This document shows, piece after piece, positions 1-11,959 of a stretch of 64,000 nt of DNA. The notes under the pieces are model-generated. The model made no database searches. It had not been told where the DNA came from and saw only the letters and a program-made list of their open reading frames with translations. Location of the stretch: positions 20,274,001 to 20,338,000 of the forward strand of contig OX579635.1 in assembly GCA_951230915.1 (NCBI GenBank). Reading direction: 5' to 3'. The stretch is from Antitrichia curtipendula (taxonomy: Eukaryota > Streptophyta > Bryopsida > Hypnales > Leucodontaceae). A program made the position numbers and the translations under genes. Within the stretch, counting starts at the first letter, position 1; each line of letters opens with the position of its first letter.

Positions 1-2254
1 TTCAACACCATATCGATTTGCTCTTGTACAGAGGGAAGAGGAGATCCAGGAGCTAGATCTGCTCCTGTGTACTTTAGAATGACCTGTCAACCAGCATGGA
101 CATCATGAACCTTTAAGTAGAGAAGCAACCCACTCTTTGGACTCTTAACGTCTAATTAAGAAGTCAATTCAGTACATTTTTCCTAAGTTTGATATTAAAG
201 CACCATCAATGCAAGTGAAAGTCAATGTACCTGAAACAGCTTTACAGCCCGGCTCATTGAATCACTATTCAATCGCAGCAACGAAGTAGGTATTGGGTCC
301 TGCGACATCACCAAACCAGCTTTCAGGCACAGGTCTAGATTTGTCAAATGAAGGCACATGTAATATCCAATTTAAGAACATGATCACAAAAACTGTGCAG
401 CCTAATCATAGTTTACAAAAATATCTCAAGCTGGGTGACAATCACATCGATACCCTGAAACGGATCTTCATCTGTGCATTTCAAACTGCTTTGGGATGTA
501 GAAAATGAGATAGAAGTACATGGAATAGAGAAGCCATTGTTGTTGTGACTATCCCCAACACATATCTGACAGAGTTGCTTACTCTCTGATATGATAGCAT
601 GTCTTCCAGCGTGAACCTTTCTCGACCGGTAATAGACAATCTCTTCCCAAAAAAGGATCGTCTTCCCCCAGTCTGAATGATTCTCTGCATTGACTTCAAA
701 AACGCTTCAACCTGCACCCAGGTTCAATGATTTCATCTTCGACACAAATATGCACACAAGTTTGCACATGCCAAAGATATTTGACGACGAGAATGCTTCA
801 AAATGCAATCGATCAGGCAAGATTGGAGTCCCCGTGTTCCACACAGAGAAAACTAAAAATATAAACCAGCAAACCGATACATAATCGTCTAATGAAAAAA
901 TGAAAAATACACCTTCAAAACACCATACTAATCATAAGATACTATCCTTAGTAAAGGCAATACGGTAGAAGATACTATTTGCCCCACTGGAAGCATTTAA
1001 ACAAAATAAAGGAGTGCATTTGGAATGATGCATAGAGAGGTCGAGATATCTTTGGTTACAAAAGTCAAACTCTCTCGAGATCATTTCTTATCACTTTTAT
1101 CACTGTGTAAGATTTCTTAAGCAATTTAACAGTGGGAGGTTGTAGACGACAGTAGACAACCCCGAAGATAACTGGACGTAGGCATGTAGCTAAGCCATGC
1201 TTACACCAATTGCTATTCGTAGGTTCAACCAGGTGAGTGAATAGTTGAGCTGCTGTTGGTAACGGGGACAATACGGAAGATTGAAGCAGTCCCTAACGAA
1301 TTAGTATCCTCTACCTCACGAGTGACTGCAAGACACGTGCATGTCAAAACCAAACGTACCTGATACTTTTCCAGAACTGGCCCAGAGGCTGCCAGGTCAG
1401 ACGACACAGAGGCTGACAATCTGCACAATCAAACATCACAACTTGGTCACGAGCTCAAAAGCAAAACGCTGTCCAATTTTACACATGAAAATCGAACTTC
1501 CTCCGCCCCAGTAAACACAAGCCTGTGCAAGGATGAGAACACAATGCATTCAATGGAGCTGAGAATCCCAAGTGAAAGGGTAAGTAGGGATACGGGTGAC
1601 GTATAAAATGGTAAGCATAACTGACCCCCCATTGGCAACATTCCCACTCTCACTGCCCTCATTTTGATTCTGAACGCTTTCTCCAGCCTGTGAGCTCGCG
1701 CGACTCTGCGGCCTCCTGCTTGCCGCCATTGAATCCCACATACAATAAATGGCATTGCTATCAACAACGGATATAAAAAATTGTAGTTTTAAATTCTCGA
1801 CAACAAGCCTTCGCATTTAGTTCATCAAGCCAAAATTTATGATCAGAAAGTCATCTTTAGAAAGAGAGCACAAAAATTTGAAATTACTGCAATGCACAAA
1901 AAGTCTTGCCTGAAACCAGAGTGTCTACAAGCAGAAAGGCACAGCTCTTCTTTATGGGAAAACTAATACTTTTGCGTAGAGTCTACTCAAAAGATGATTT
2001 GAAAACATGAACCCCACCCTCCCCCACCCTCGGTGTTCCTTCACAACAAGCATTCTTGAGGGGAGCGCAACAAAAGAGTGTGGTTCGTGAAATCTTCATG
2101 AGACAACTTACGAGCCGGCATAATCCCCATCGCCATCCTGATCGTCATTCATAATGGAAGCCGAAACGCGCAGTCGCACCGGCGTGTTGTTATTGGAATG
2201 CGAGTATTTTCTGCCGCCATACTGGCCTGATGAACTAGTTCCATCCGACGCCAT
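1..2254 (-). CDS. KCBP: KCBP/ZWICHEL-type kinesin, N-terminal exons (partial)
   Basis: Kinesin-like calmodulin-binding protein is a minus-end-directed kinesin-14 of plants and green algae, with N-terminal MyTH4 and FERM domains, a C-terminal motor and a calmodulin-binding tail; it acts on cortical microtubules, actin and trichome/cell shape. Six exons read in phase: 2254-2112 (ATG), 1757-1626, 1420-1360, 711-583, 299-231 and 83 to beyond base 1. They give about 205 residues. The first 110 are Ser/Asn-rich and low-complexity, as in known KCBPs. Joined exons 3/4 give the stretch around KYQVEAFLKSMQ, followed by FTLEDMLSYQ, then DPIPTSLLRLNSD and VILKYTGAD, which is the start of the KCBP MyTH4 domain. 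All junctions have GT-AG borders and compatible phases. FERM, coiled coil and motor lie outside the window. It is divergently arranged with the TWD1 gene. Exons 1-2 are poorly conserved, so their borders are less certain than exons 3-6. Confidence 0.9.
1035..1280 (+). repeat. LTR-like dispersed repeat in KCBP intron
   Basis: This block lies in the intron between exons 3 and 4 of KCBP and is clearly related, in the same orientation, to 6200-6465 in a TWD1 intron. Shared landmarks are TTGTAG..., GACAACCCC, AGCCATGCTTACACCAATTG-like sequence and GGTTCAACCA. The segment ACTGGACGTAGGCA resembles the R/U5 region of plant Ty1/copia LTRs, so a solo-LTR remnant is my best reading. A tRNA-derived SINE is an alternative because GGTTCAACC resembles a pol III B box. 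Confidence 0.5.
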
Positions 2255-3981
2255 TGCGTGAAATTTCACCTCGCTCACCCCCAACACACTCCCAATTCAA
2301 ATCTCACCCTAGTATTCCCCTCCACGACCCCATTTTCGCAGTCTCACCGCCGAGCTCCACTTCATCTTCCAGACTCTCCATTTTCGAAACTCCACCCTCT
2401 CCAATACCTTCACATTCCCACTCTGCGTTTAGTACGCACCAGCTGCGAGGATACGCAATTGCAATACCACTGCGGGAAGCGCAGATTCACGCACGCGAAC
2501 CCCAAACCCTAACACAGGGTCACACACGAAACTCGCCACACGCACACTCCAAGAAAAAGCTACCAATCGTGCGACACCTCAATAGCCACACAGCCCTCGC
2601 AACGATGTACCTCCTCATGGGAGCCCACGACCTCCGCCCTAAAGAAAGCCCAGGTCGCGAGGCAGGGGAGCCAATCCACCAAAGCGAAAACCCTATCTCT
2701 CGCCAATCTTTACAAAAGGCTGGACACCTTCAACTCTAGCGAAGAAATGCACATCCAGGTGCCTCGAAAACCGTGACGAAAAAGAGCAGCTGAGACTCCA
2801 CGAAGCCAGCAAGGGGCAGCGGCAGCAGGGGTGATTGCGAATGCCGAACCAGAAAGGCAACTTCAAGAATCCGTGGCGCAGTATTCTGTTCTGGGCCTCG
2901 TGGCCTGGGCGAGAATATTTTCTAGTTCGTCACGGGGAAGGCAGCGTTTCTTCTTTCGTGGAATCCAAGGCCCCGGCCAAACCAAAACCAAAAACCAAAA
3001 CCTACCCAAACCAAAATCAATTGAAATTCACCCAAAAAACAATGCTTTGTGAGACTTTTCTTCCCCAGTCTGCTCCCTCCTAGCTTTTTCTCATTCTGTT
3101 TTCCGTAATACCCTGATGGTGCCGGGTGTCAACCCGGGTACCAGTTGGCGCGACTTCCAGAGTGAGTTGTGCTGCAGCCGAACTTCATTGAGGACATTGA
3201 CACGAATTTGATCAACTGTCGTTGCGCTTGCGGAATGTACCCAGCCAATTTTTATTTGAAATTTAGGGTTGCGTCATCACTCGGCAACCAATTTTCTGGG
3301 GTTCCGGTACAATACTGTTGTAATTTTCCTCTTCTCTGGACGCAGTTTGGCTATGGGGAATCCAGCTTTTGGATGATGAAAGGTCTGCGAGAGGCGTGAT
3401 GAGGGCTGCTAGAGGGCATTGGAATTGTGAAGCAACGGGTGGGTGATTTCTATCTCCGAATGATCTGTTTGGGTTCTGTCAAGTTGTGTTATTGGAGAGA
3501 TTGGTAGCGAGATGGAGCGTCTCTTCTAGTTGGGCGAGTATATAGTCGATCGCAGTTCGGGATAGGTCCTTGGTTCCGCCTAAACCTGGATGGATTACCC
3601 AACATTGAGATATTCAGAGGTCACAAGCCAACTCGCGAATCCAACTCTTCTGCGTTTGAAATTGCATGGGCGACGCGACGCTAGGGTTCCGTGTTGTACT
3701 TGGAGCTGAGAAATGTTCAGCTTTCGTTTCTCGAACGGCGTCTTCTCTGGTGTCCTTGACAGAAATTCGCTGCTTGTTAATCTATCGACTTGATCGTGCT
3801 ATCGTTGAGTCCAACCTGGTTTGTTAGGGAGTGCGCGTCCCCTGTCAGTCCCCTGTCATAAGCCAATTGTGCCTATTGTGCAGAAAGCGCGCAAAGCATC
3901 GTAGCTGCCAACATGACTCAGTAATTCTGTTCAAAGTGCACTGATATCTGATAATCTGGTGCCTCCCAAGGATTGCCAGCA
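2255..3981. promoter_or_regulatory. Divergent intergenic promoter region, KCBP/TWD1
   Basis: The two start codons are 1727 bp apart and point away from each other, so this stretch must hold both 5' UTRs and both promoters. It is richer in GC and CpG than the rest of the window, especially 2100-3900. No convincing TATA box was seen on either side. A short palindrome CCGGGTGTCAACCCGG lies near 3122-3138. Open frames here are pyrimidine-rich and look like untranslated leader rather than protein. Confidence 0.5.
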
Positions 3982-6900
3982 ATGGGGCACGAGTATGAAG
4001 ATCAACCAGAGGAAGTGGTCAAGCCTGAGATTGCATCCAATACAGATTCTGACTCGGAAATCAAGGTTGAAAAACAGGGCACTGAGGGGCGTGCCACTGA
4101 AGAAGCCGGTAAGATTGATTCCGAAATCAAGGCTGCAGAGGGAGACATTTTGGAAGAAAGAGATGAAGCATTACCACCGAAGGTGAACACAGAGACAGTA
4201 TCTGTGAGAGAGGGTGTCAGCAAGCAAGTCATCAAAGAGGGACATGGTCTTGGGCCTCCTCCAAGGCATTCATCTTGCTTTGGTACGCCTTACCATTCAC
4301 CTGCATTTTTCTCATCTTTATTTGGTCGATATAATTCTTATGTTTGGAGCTTGTTGACAGTACACTGACGAGGGTTTCTGTATGCTGTTATTGGCCTCAG
4401 TTCACTACCGAGCTTGGACAAACAGCTCATTGCACAAATTTTATGACACTTGGGCTGAGCAACAACCGCAAGAGCTTCGTCTTGGTCATGGTAATTGTCA
4501 ACAGCCATTAATTTTGCATGTTTTTTTAAGAAAAACTTTGGATATCCTTCTGATAGATCATTAGGGGAAAACTGGGTCAGAAAATGTCTTGGTTGTAAAG
4601 TTTGCGTCTCAAACATGGTAAACCCAAATACTGCAAAATCTTATCCTACTAGTTCTCCTAGAGTTAACGTGATGACTCACTTCAGGCCTCTCATCTCCAT
4701 GGGCCACTTTAGATTCCTCAGGTTGAAGCAACCAGCTTAAAATTCGGACCAATATCATGTGCAACTAGGGGTGAGATAACAAGCTTAAAATAATCCATTG
4801 CTTTTTTGACACCTTATGATGCATTTGAGGGCTCAAGTGTCCATCACAAAGTGGTATCTTGAAATTTTATCATCTCATAACAGTTTTAGCATGCTACATG
4901 AAAGCCATGTAAGTGCCACCTCTCCATGCTCCCTTGTACTACTGTAATGTCAGCATTGAACAAAACAAGGTAAAATGGATAAGAATGACTTTTGCACCAA
5001 TCAAGGCGTGAGGTTTCTTGTTATCATTGCTTCGACCTGTGCAATCTATTGTGCAATCAAGGTAGCTAAGGTTTTGTCGACGAAAGCAGTATCCCTAAGA
5101 GAAATCGTTACGTTTGTTTGAAATAGTCTTCCATCAGGAATGAGACTCTGAAGATGTCGGCAGAGGAAAGCTGTTGAGCGAGTGGAGACTAACTCCTCAT
5201 ATGATCATGTCCTGTGACTGCAGAGAAGAAAGTGCTCAAAGGACTTGCTGCAGGAATTGGCAGTATGAAAATAGGTGAAATTGCCCTCCTTCATGTCAAC
5301 CATACCCTTGCTTATGGCAAGGAGGGCAGCTTTTCCTTTCCCAATGTACCTCCTGCGGCAGATGTCCTGTACGAGGTGGAACTCATCGGTTATGAAGAGC
5401 CCCGCGAGGTAAATGTTTGCTTCGAAAGTTAAAGTGCCGTCTCACCACAAACTGCACACTACCGTGCCATAGATATTGCTTGTGATTTAACAATTTTTTC
5501 CTAGTTTGTCAGTTGTGGGATTTTTTGGCAATTGATAACATTTGTGTTCAGGGAAGAGAACCAGGTGAAATGGTAGTAGAGGAGCGGATTGAGGCAGCGG
5601 ATCGCCGGAAAGTGGACGGCAATGAGTTATTTAAGGAGGGGAAAATAGCAGAAGCAATGCAGCAATATGAAATGGTGACCACCTAATCTATTTCATGTAT
5701 TCTGACAAACTTGTCTCATGGAAGAGTCGGGGCGTGATAATTATTTACCATTTCAACTTCTGCTGGAGGAGTGTAATCCTGCTCGTTTTGAAATTGGAGT
5801 TAGACTCCTTAGTCATTGTTGGGATACTCAAACTCGTCAAGTTAGTAGCTCTCGAATCCTCAATCATTTTCTGGTCGTTTGGCAGGCACTTGCTTACATG
5901 GGGGATGACTTCATGTTTCAACTCTTTGGCAAGTATCATGACATGGCAATTGCAGTGAAGAACCCGTGCCATCTCAATCTCGCTGCGTGCATGCTCAAAA
6001 TACATCGTTTTGAGGAAGCTATCGGTCATTGCTCTGTGGTACGTTTGATGACTGTTGCACTTCGTCCTTCTGCGGGGAAATAGTTAGTCGTGTTGAAATT
6101 CTGCATGCTCCCGTCCACGTCTTTAGTCTGAAGTTGTTTCTAAGCTAGTGGATACTATGTTTGTCACTTTAAGTCTTTTAACATATTTAGGAGTGTGATC
6201 TTTGAGAGATTTATAGAGCTGTGGAGAGCGCACTTTGGGTAAAACAGTCAAATCTGTTGAGATCAGTTTTTATCATCATGTATGAATTTTCATATGCAAT
6301 TTCAAAGTGAGAGATTGTAGGGTTTAGGATAAGTGACACTTGACAACCCCATTTTTATTCAAAGATCAGTGGCTCTAGACACTAACCAAGTCACGCTTAC
6401 GCCACTTGCTGACAAGTTCAACCAAATGCATGAAAAGATAAGCTGTTTGTAACAGTGGTCAGTCAATAGGAGAAGTGATCAGTTTTATTATCTTCGACCA
6501 TAATTCTTTTGATGCATTCACCAAAATACTGTTGTGAGATTTCACATCCCGTGCAACTTTAATTTTAACACTGTAGTTCTGCTGGTCAAGAGGACATCAG
6601 ATAATTCTGGACTCGCAAGTTTTGCCAATTCTCATTAGTTTGGTATTGTCAATTGTGAATAGGGAATACGTTATCCCGCACATGTATTAAAGTTTTTAAA
6701 GCCCATTCTTGGTGGAATGTCGCAGGTACTCGCGGAGGACCCGAAGAACACCAAAGCTCTGTTCCGTCGTGGGAAATCACGCGCTGAATTAGGCCAAACG
6801 GATGCCGCCAAGGAGGACTTCGAGAAGGCACGAAAGCTTGAACCAGACAACAAGGACGTGATCCGCGAGTTGCGCTTGATTGCAAAGCAAGAACGGGAGC

Positions 6901-7064
6901 TCTATGACAAGCAGCGAGAGATGTACAAGGGCCTTTTCAAACCTTCCCCTGGTGGCTCCTCACCCCAGAGCAACAGCCCAACGCAGTGGTATTCAAAGCT
7001 TTGGCAGTGGGTTGCCCCCTTCTTGCACTATTTTTCAAAGCTCCGACGTTCCAAGAAGGAATAA
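3982..7064 (+). CDS. TWD1: FKBP42/TWISTED DWARF1 immunophilin (complete, 6 exons)
   Basis: A membrane-anchored FKBP-type immunophilin that, in Arabidopsis, chaperones ABCB auxin transporters and binds HSP90 and calmodulin. Exons: 3982-4282, 4401-4490, 5224-5408, 5552-5674, 5886-6038 and 6726-7064; these total 1191 nt, 396 aa, with every junction GT-AG and in phase. Residues 1-85 are acidic and variable. The FKBP domain spans about 85-190, with VSKQVIKEGHG, HYRAWTNSSLHKF and FSFPNVPPAADVLYEVELIG. TPR repeats follow (about 195-340: FKEGKIAEAMQQYE, NPCHLNLAACMLKI, NTKALFRRGKSRAELGQ), then a basic stretch KQREMYKGLF and a C-terminal hydrophobic anchor WQWVAPFLHYF with a basic tail. Arabidopsis TWD1 is 365 aa, so length and order match. 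The ATG at 3982 is chosen because it starts the acidic N-terminus. Intron 5 (6039-6725) carries an LTR-like repeat; a mariner element lies 478 bp downstream. Confidence 0.95.
6200..6465 (+). repeat. LTR-like dispersed repeat in TWD1 intron 5
   Basis: Second copy of the block at 1035-1280, here in sense orientation inside the last TWD1 intron. It is about as long, with scattered substitutions and small indels. It ends in TTTGTAACA followed by GTGGTCAG, which weakly resembles the junction of a copia LTR with its initiator-tRNA primer site. Confidence 0.5.
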
Positions 7065-7542
7065 AGAGCCTCTTGAATCACCACATCTGGTGCTCCCTTG
7101 CCTCTTTCCAAGGTCATATCAGATGTTCAGTTTTGTAAAGGACACACTTAATTCTATCAGTGTGGGACACTGTAGTACTGCACCAGTCGTCTTGCATCCA
7201 CCTATTTAGAATCTAATGACTTGATAACAACACTTTTCACATTTCTATGCTTCAATGACAGGTAGGTCCACCCCTTATTTGGAAACCCACTGTAAGTAGA
7301 TATAAGTGTGTATTGGTCAGTAGCAGCCTTTGGAGGCATGAGCTTGTGCAAAAGCGACGAGACTGCAGTGGAATGCTTCAAGTTTAAGATTGAACTGAAC
7401 TGCACTTTTCTTGACATTTTTCTTTGCACTTTTGATTCAGCAGCAGATTTTGCAAGCAGACTTGCAGTCTCAAAATACTCTTTCGATTGCCTTAAAATGT
7501 GACACCTACATTAAGTACATTTGGACCATCGCTTTTCTTATA
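7065..7542 (+). other. TWD1 3' UTR and spacer
   Basis: No further coding signal follows the TWD1 stop. The stretch up to the mariner-like element most likely holds the 3' UTR and polyadenylation region. No clear poly(A) signal could be singled out. Confidence 0.5.
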
Positions 7543-8080
7543 CTCCCTCCGTCCTAGTCCCAAAATGATCTTCCTCTTTGACAAAATGTTCTAGATTAAG
7601 GTCAAAAATCAATATTTTTTAATTATGTTTTGAGGTATAAGTAAAATACAATGTTTTCCTATTGTCCTCCAAATTTAAGTTTTAAATTCATTATCAAATT
7701 AAAATTATGAAGCTTTTAAATGTAGGTTTGGAGGGGCTTCTAGGAGGAGCATTGCTAGCCAATGAAATTTGTAATTCTTGCATTGTCTTCTGTCTTCCTT
7801 GGGTGTGAGTTGTAGTTCATGTGCTTGTTGTTGTCCATGGCGTTTTCCCATTAGTGCCACATAATTGCTGAAAATACCCACCTCAAGAATTTGAACTTTA
7901 TTGTACACGCATGCGTCACTTTGCACCTGCTCCAAAACAACAACTCCTAAAATAGATGTTGCGAAACCTTCACCAATAACTATGCGTCGAAGTTCACATG
8001 TCTTTTGCTTCAGGTAGGTAATTCAACACTTGGAGTGCAATTTGTAACGACACTTGCTCAACGTTCAACTAGGAGGAAGA

Positions 8081-8145
8081 ATGAACATGGAATGAACACG
8101 GAATTACGGAGTAACACGGAATGAACATGGAATTAACACAGGGAG
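8081..8145. repeat. Short tandem repeat (AATGAACATGG-type)
   Basis: Imperfect repeats of ATGAACATGG/ATGAACACGG/AATTACGG stand in tandem inside the mariner-like element. Units are about 10-15 bp. No coding potential. Confidence 0.6.
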
Positions 8146-8935
8146 CAAACACAATTTAAAGGCAGTCAAAACTCTCAACATGTCATAGCATTCAACGTTT
8201 CACAGTCCAGTACTAATGTGCATCAGTCACCGTCTTCGAACCCCTACCTTTTCTTCAGCGGATTGAAAATTGCATACATGCGTGCATACTCACTCTCTCT
8301 CCAGTTGAAGCAACCCCAAATTGTCACCTTCATCAGCAGTTGTATCAATGACAGCCTTGGAACATAGTTGAGAGTCCATCGAGAGACAAGTAGCAAGTAG
8401 GCAAGACGAGTGGTGTTCCAAGAAGTCAATCGCTGGTTTCAAGTGAGAGGATGGCAGCGTATTTCGGAGTATTTTGGTTGTCAAAATAACAAGACAAGTT
8501 AATTTTGTGCGGGGTAAAAAATCTCAAAACATTTGATCAATGTTTGGGTCCAAAGTACACTTTGACCTTCATGATTTGCCATTTTTTCTTCACTATCTTT
8601 TGGGCAATGCTTGCAACTTTCCGGACTGCATGTGGAGTATTATTGAGAATCTGTAATTTCTAGAAGTTAGATTTAGACTTCAAGCCTCTGTGAGTGAATT
8701 AGCATGCAGTGTATGTTGCATTCAGTATTGTCATTGATGACATTGCAAGCAAGGAAGAGACATCACATTAGAGCTTCAATAATCAACATTTACATGTTCA
8801 ACTGACTACGTTTTCAGTTTGTCAACCCCAAAATTAATTTATTCTTTGTAGCAATTTTTTGTCAATCCCCTCCATTTTTTTTCTTGATAAATGAAAGGAA
8901 GTTCCTATGCACCAAAGAATGTGACATTTGGATCC

Positions 8936-9390
8936 CGTATGCAAAAGTTAGGAAGAGTCAACTTTTTTTTGGTAGATGTTTTAAAATCATTTCTTCAATA
9001 TTGCTTTCAGAGACTTTTTGATATCGTATGCAAAAGTTAGGAAGGGTCAAAATTTCTTTGGGTAAGCTTAGATGTTCTAAAATTGTTCCTTGAATAGTGA
9101 TTTTTGGAAACATTTGGATACCATATGCAAAAGTTAGGAAGAGTCAACTTTTTCTTGATAGATGTTTTAAAATCGTTTTTTCAATATTGATTTTGGAGAC
9201 TTTTCGGTACTATATGCAAAAGTTAGGAAGGGTGAAAGTTTCTTTTGGTAGATGTTCTACAATTGTTCTTTGAATACTAATTTTTGGAGACATTTGATTA
9301 TTATACACAAAGTACAAAAGTTAGGAATGGTCAACTTTTTTTTGGTAGATGTTCTAAAATCGTTCCTTCCATACTGATTTTAAAGATGGA
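8936..9390. repeat. Tandem array, about 88-100 bp units, five copies
   Basis: The motif TATGCAAAAGTTAGGAAG, or a close variant, recurs near 8938, 9026, 9122, 9212 and 9312. Each is followed by GGGTCAA/GAGTCAAC, a T-run, GGTAGATGTTCTAAAAT and a segment ending GGAGACTTTTTGATA. Unit length is about 88-100 bp with many substitutions between units. It lies between the 5' TIR and the transposase, where some transposons carry subterminal repeats for transposase binding. Confidence 0.8.
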
Positions 9391-9798
9391 GTAATTGCTC
9401 TGGGATTGGCATGGTTTAAGAATTCCGACTCTATTCCACATGCAACTAATGCAGCATATGTTTTCTTCTTACTTTGTATAATCATATTTCAATTTTCCTA
9501 GGCACGGTAGTACATCAAATAGGAATGGTGTGATATTTTATTGATATCTAAAGCATAATCAACTTTGAAGGTCATGTTCCGTCTTCTTTTCTTCATTTGT
9601 CTATGGTTCAGTGTTTTTATGTGATTCTTATGTTGAACCTAAAAATAAAGCTTTGTTATTAAGTCATTTCATTTTCCTGCAGAGATGGAGGGCGAACAAC
9701 AACCCACATTTGCTCCACATGTCCAGAAGGCGAATATGACTTAATCTCAACGTTGATAATGTTACGAATCTTTACTAGCTCAAAGTTACAATGGAATC

Positions 9799-11023
9799 TT
9801 GAAGAAAGGATTGATTACAACTACGGCACATCAATTTGGATTTACCACTCAAACAATTCGCAGTGTGTGGACAAGGGGTCAAGCCTCCATATCAAATGGA
9901 AATGAATTTGTAGACGTTTCTTCTCGCATTCAAGGAAATTCGGGACGAAAAAGGAAGGAGATCGACGTAGCCGTAGTGAAAGATATTTTGTTGAGGCAAC
10001 ATAAAAACATTTGATCCTTGGCTTTTGCCATGAATGTCTCTAAATCGACGCTGCATCGATGTGTAAAAGAAGGGAAGCTTTATCGCCATTCAAGTGTGTT
10101 GAAACCATTTCTTACTAAAGCAAATAAGAAATCCAGGCTTCAATACGCGTTATCTATGATCGAACCATCATCTTTGAATATAGAATCACCAACATTCATG
10201 GGTTCATTTGATCGTGTTTATATTGATGAAAAATGTTTTTATCTCATTGAAGAAAGCGGTAGCTTCTATCTGGTGCCCGATGAAGAAGAGCCACAACGTA
10301 CTGCTAAAAGTAAGCGGTTAATTCTCAAGGTGATGTTCCTTGCCGATGTTGCGCGCCCTTGCTTTGATTACTTGAGGAATTGTTTTTTTAATGGCAAGAT
10401 TGGAATATATCCTCTCGTATTTCAAGAACCTGCCAAACAATCTAGCAAGAATCGTCCGATTGGTACAATGGAGATAAAGCCAATTGCAACAATCACAAAG
10501 GAGGTTACAATACAGGTTTTGATAGAGAAGGTGTTTCTGGACATCAGATCAATTTGACCACGAAGCTTGAAATCATGACCAATTGAAGTCTTTGTTCAAC
10601 AGTATAATGCAAAACAACATCCAAGTCCAGATGACCCAATTCTAATTGAAGAGGGTGATAAGGACGGACTTAAAATCCGTTTGGTGTGCCAACCACCAAA
10701 CAATCCAGATACAAGTGTATTGGATTTAGGTTTTTTTTCGAGCCATCCAATCACTACAGGATCTGAAGGCACCTATTGTAATTGACGAGCTAGTCAATGC
10801 GGTAGTCACTTTATTCAATGAGATGGAGAAGGAAAAATTGAATGAAGTATTTCTTTCTCTTCAGAATTGCCTCATCAGTGTAATGAAAGTTCATGGAGGC
10901 AACAACTACAAGCTCCCCCACATGGGCAAAGCAAGATTAGCAAGATTAGGCCGTCTTCCTATAAATCTACAATGTCCTGCTGATATATTACAAGGAGCCT
11001 TAGATGCTATTTGTGATGTGTAG
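9799..11023 (+). pseudogene. Mariner-like (DD39D) transposase, decayed
   Basis: Pieces of one transposase lie in order: a helix-turn-helix region around 9799-10014 (FGFTTQTIRSVW, then ASISNG), a second DNA-binding part at 10018-10140 (NVSKSTLHRCVKEG), and the catalytic domain from about 10160. The first catalytic Asp is in VYIDEKCF (about 10219). The second motif, usually QQDNAKPH, reads QQYNAKQH at 10597-10620, so the catalytic Asp is Tyr. The third Asp lies in SVLDLGFF at 10723-10725. Exactly 39 codons separate positions two and three, the spacing typical of plant mariner-like elements. A stop at 10012-10014, another after FLDIRSI (10555-10557) and frameshifts break the frame. The C-terminus is at 10823-11023 (LPHMGKARLARLGRLP). 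It cannot encode an active enzyme. Confidence 0.88.
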
Positions 11024-11959
11024 ATCATTGGAGTAAAAAAATTGTGGTGCAATAAGCTAGATTTCAATTTAGTGGATAGAAGAGGAAAATCCCAAAAAAT
11101 TGAAATTTAAAAAAAAAAATTGTGTCTTATACATTGTAATTTCATCTACATAAGAACCTTAGATTCATTTTATTTGGATTAGTGATGTGAAAGTTGTGAA
11201 AAATCTTCTTTCTTTGGCAACCAAAACATTTCTTGAAAAAAGAACTTGTAAAATTCATCTTTTATTTCAATTTCTACAATTTAAAAAGAATTCACAAGGT
11301 GAAGATTTTTTGCTAGAATAATTTCACCATCAAGATTAGTGTGTTGAATACATCATTAGAGCTACTAACAATATAAAATTTCCTTCTATTTTGAATCTAT
11401 TTTTATTTAACAAATTTTTAATGAGTGCCAATTAAATATGTGTTTAATTTTTTCTTGATTTTGAACTCAATTTAAAAAATAAAAAATAGAAATTCAAAAT
11501 TAGTAGAAAAAAATTCAAAGTCTAAAAATCTAGTTAAGCAAGGTTCCAAAAAAGTATTTTTCTTCAACTTAAATGCAAATATTTTACAATGTATCTCATG
11601 AATGTTTTCGAAGTTCCTTCCACGCATTTTTACAATACTCTAGTTCCAGATTCTATGGTCAAATATGCAAAAAAAGACAAATTATAAATTCTTTTAGCTC
11701 TTTGCAATAGAAATGGCATTTTTAATAGGTTTTCATGGAAGAAAGGCCTTGCACCTTAGGAAATAACTCCTAAAGTTCCAAAATCCTTGTAGGGAATCTT
11801 GAGACTTTTGTTAGGATTCTATAACCTCAATTTCAAACGGGTTTTTGAAACATTTGTTAAAGATAGAAAATCAAATAAGCTTTTTGATAATATCATTTTT
11901 ATTTCAATCTATGCTTGTAAGTAAAAAGTAAGCCACCCGAAGTCCATGAAGCAATTTAA

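Noticed and set aside
1187..1231. tRNA-derived SINE for the intron repeat
   Set aside because: The A and B box-like matches are imperfect and the shared repeat extends about 150 bp upstream of the A box, unlike a SINE; an LTR remnant fits better.
2254..2739. 161-codon plus-strand frame opposite the KCBP leader
   Set aside because: It needs a non-ATG start, is Ser/Pro/His-rich from a pyrimidine-rich stretch, and lies in the divergent 5' leader region; no domain.
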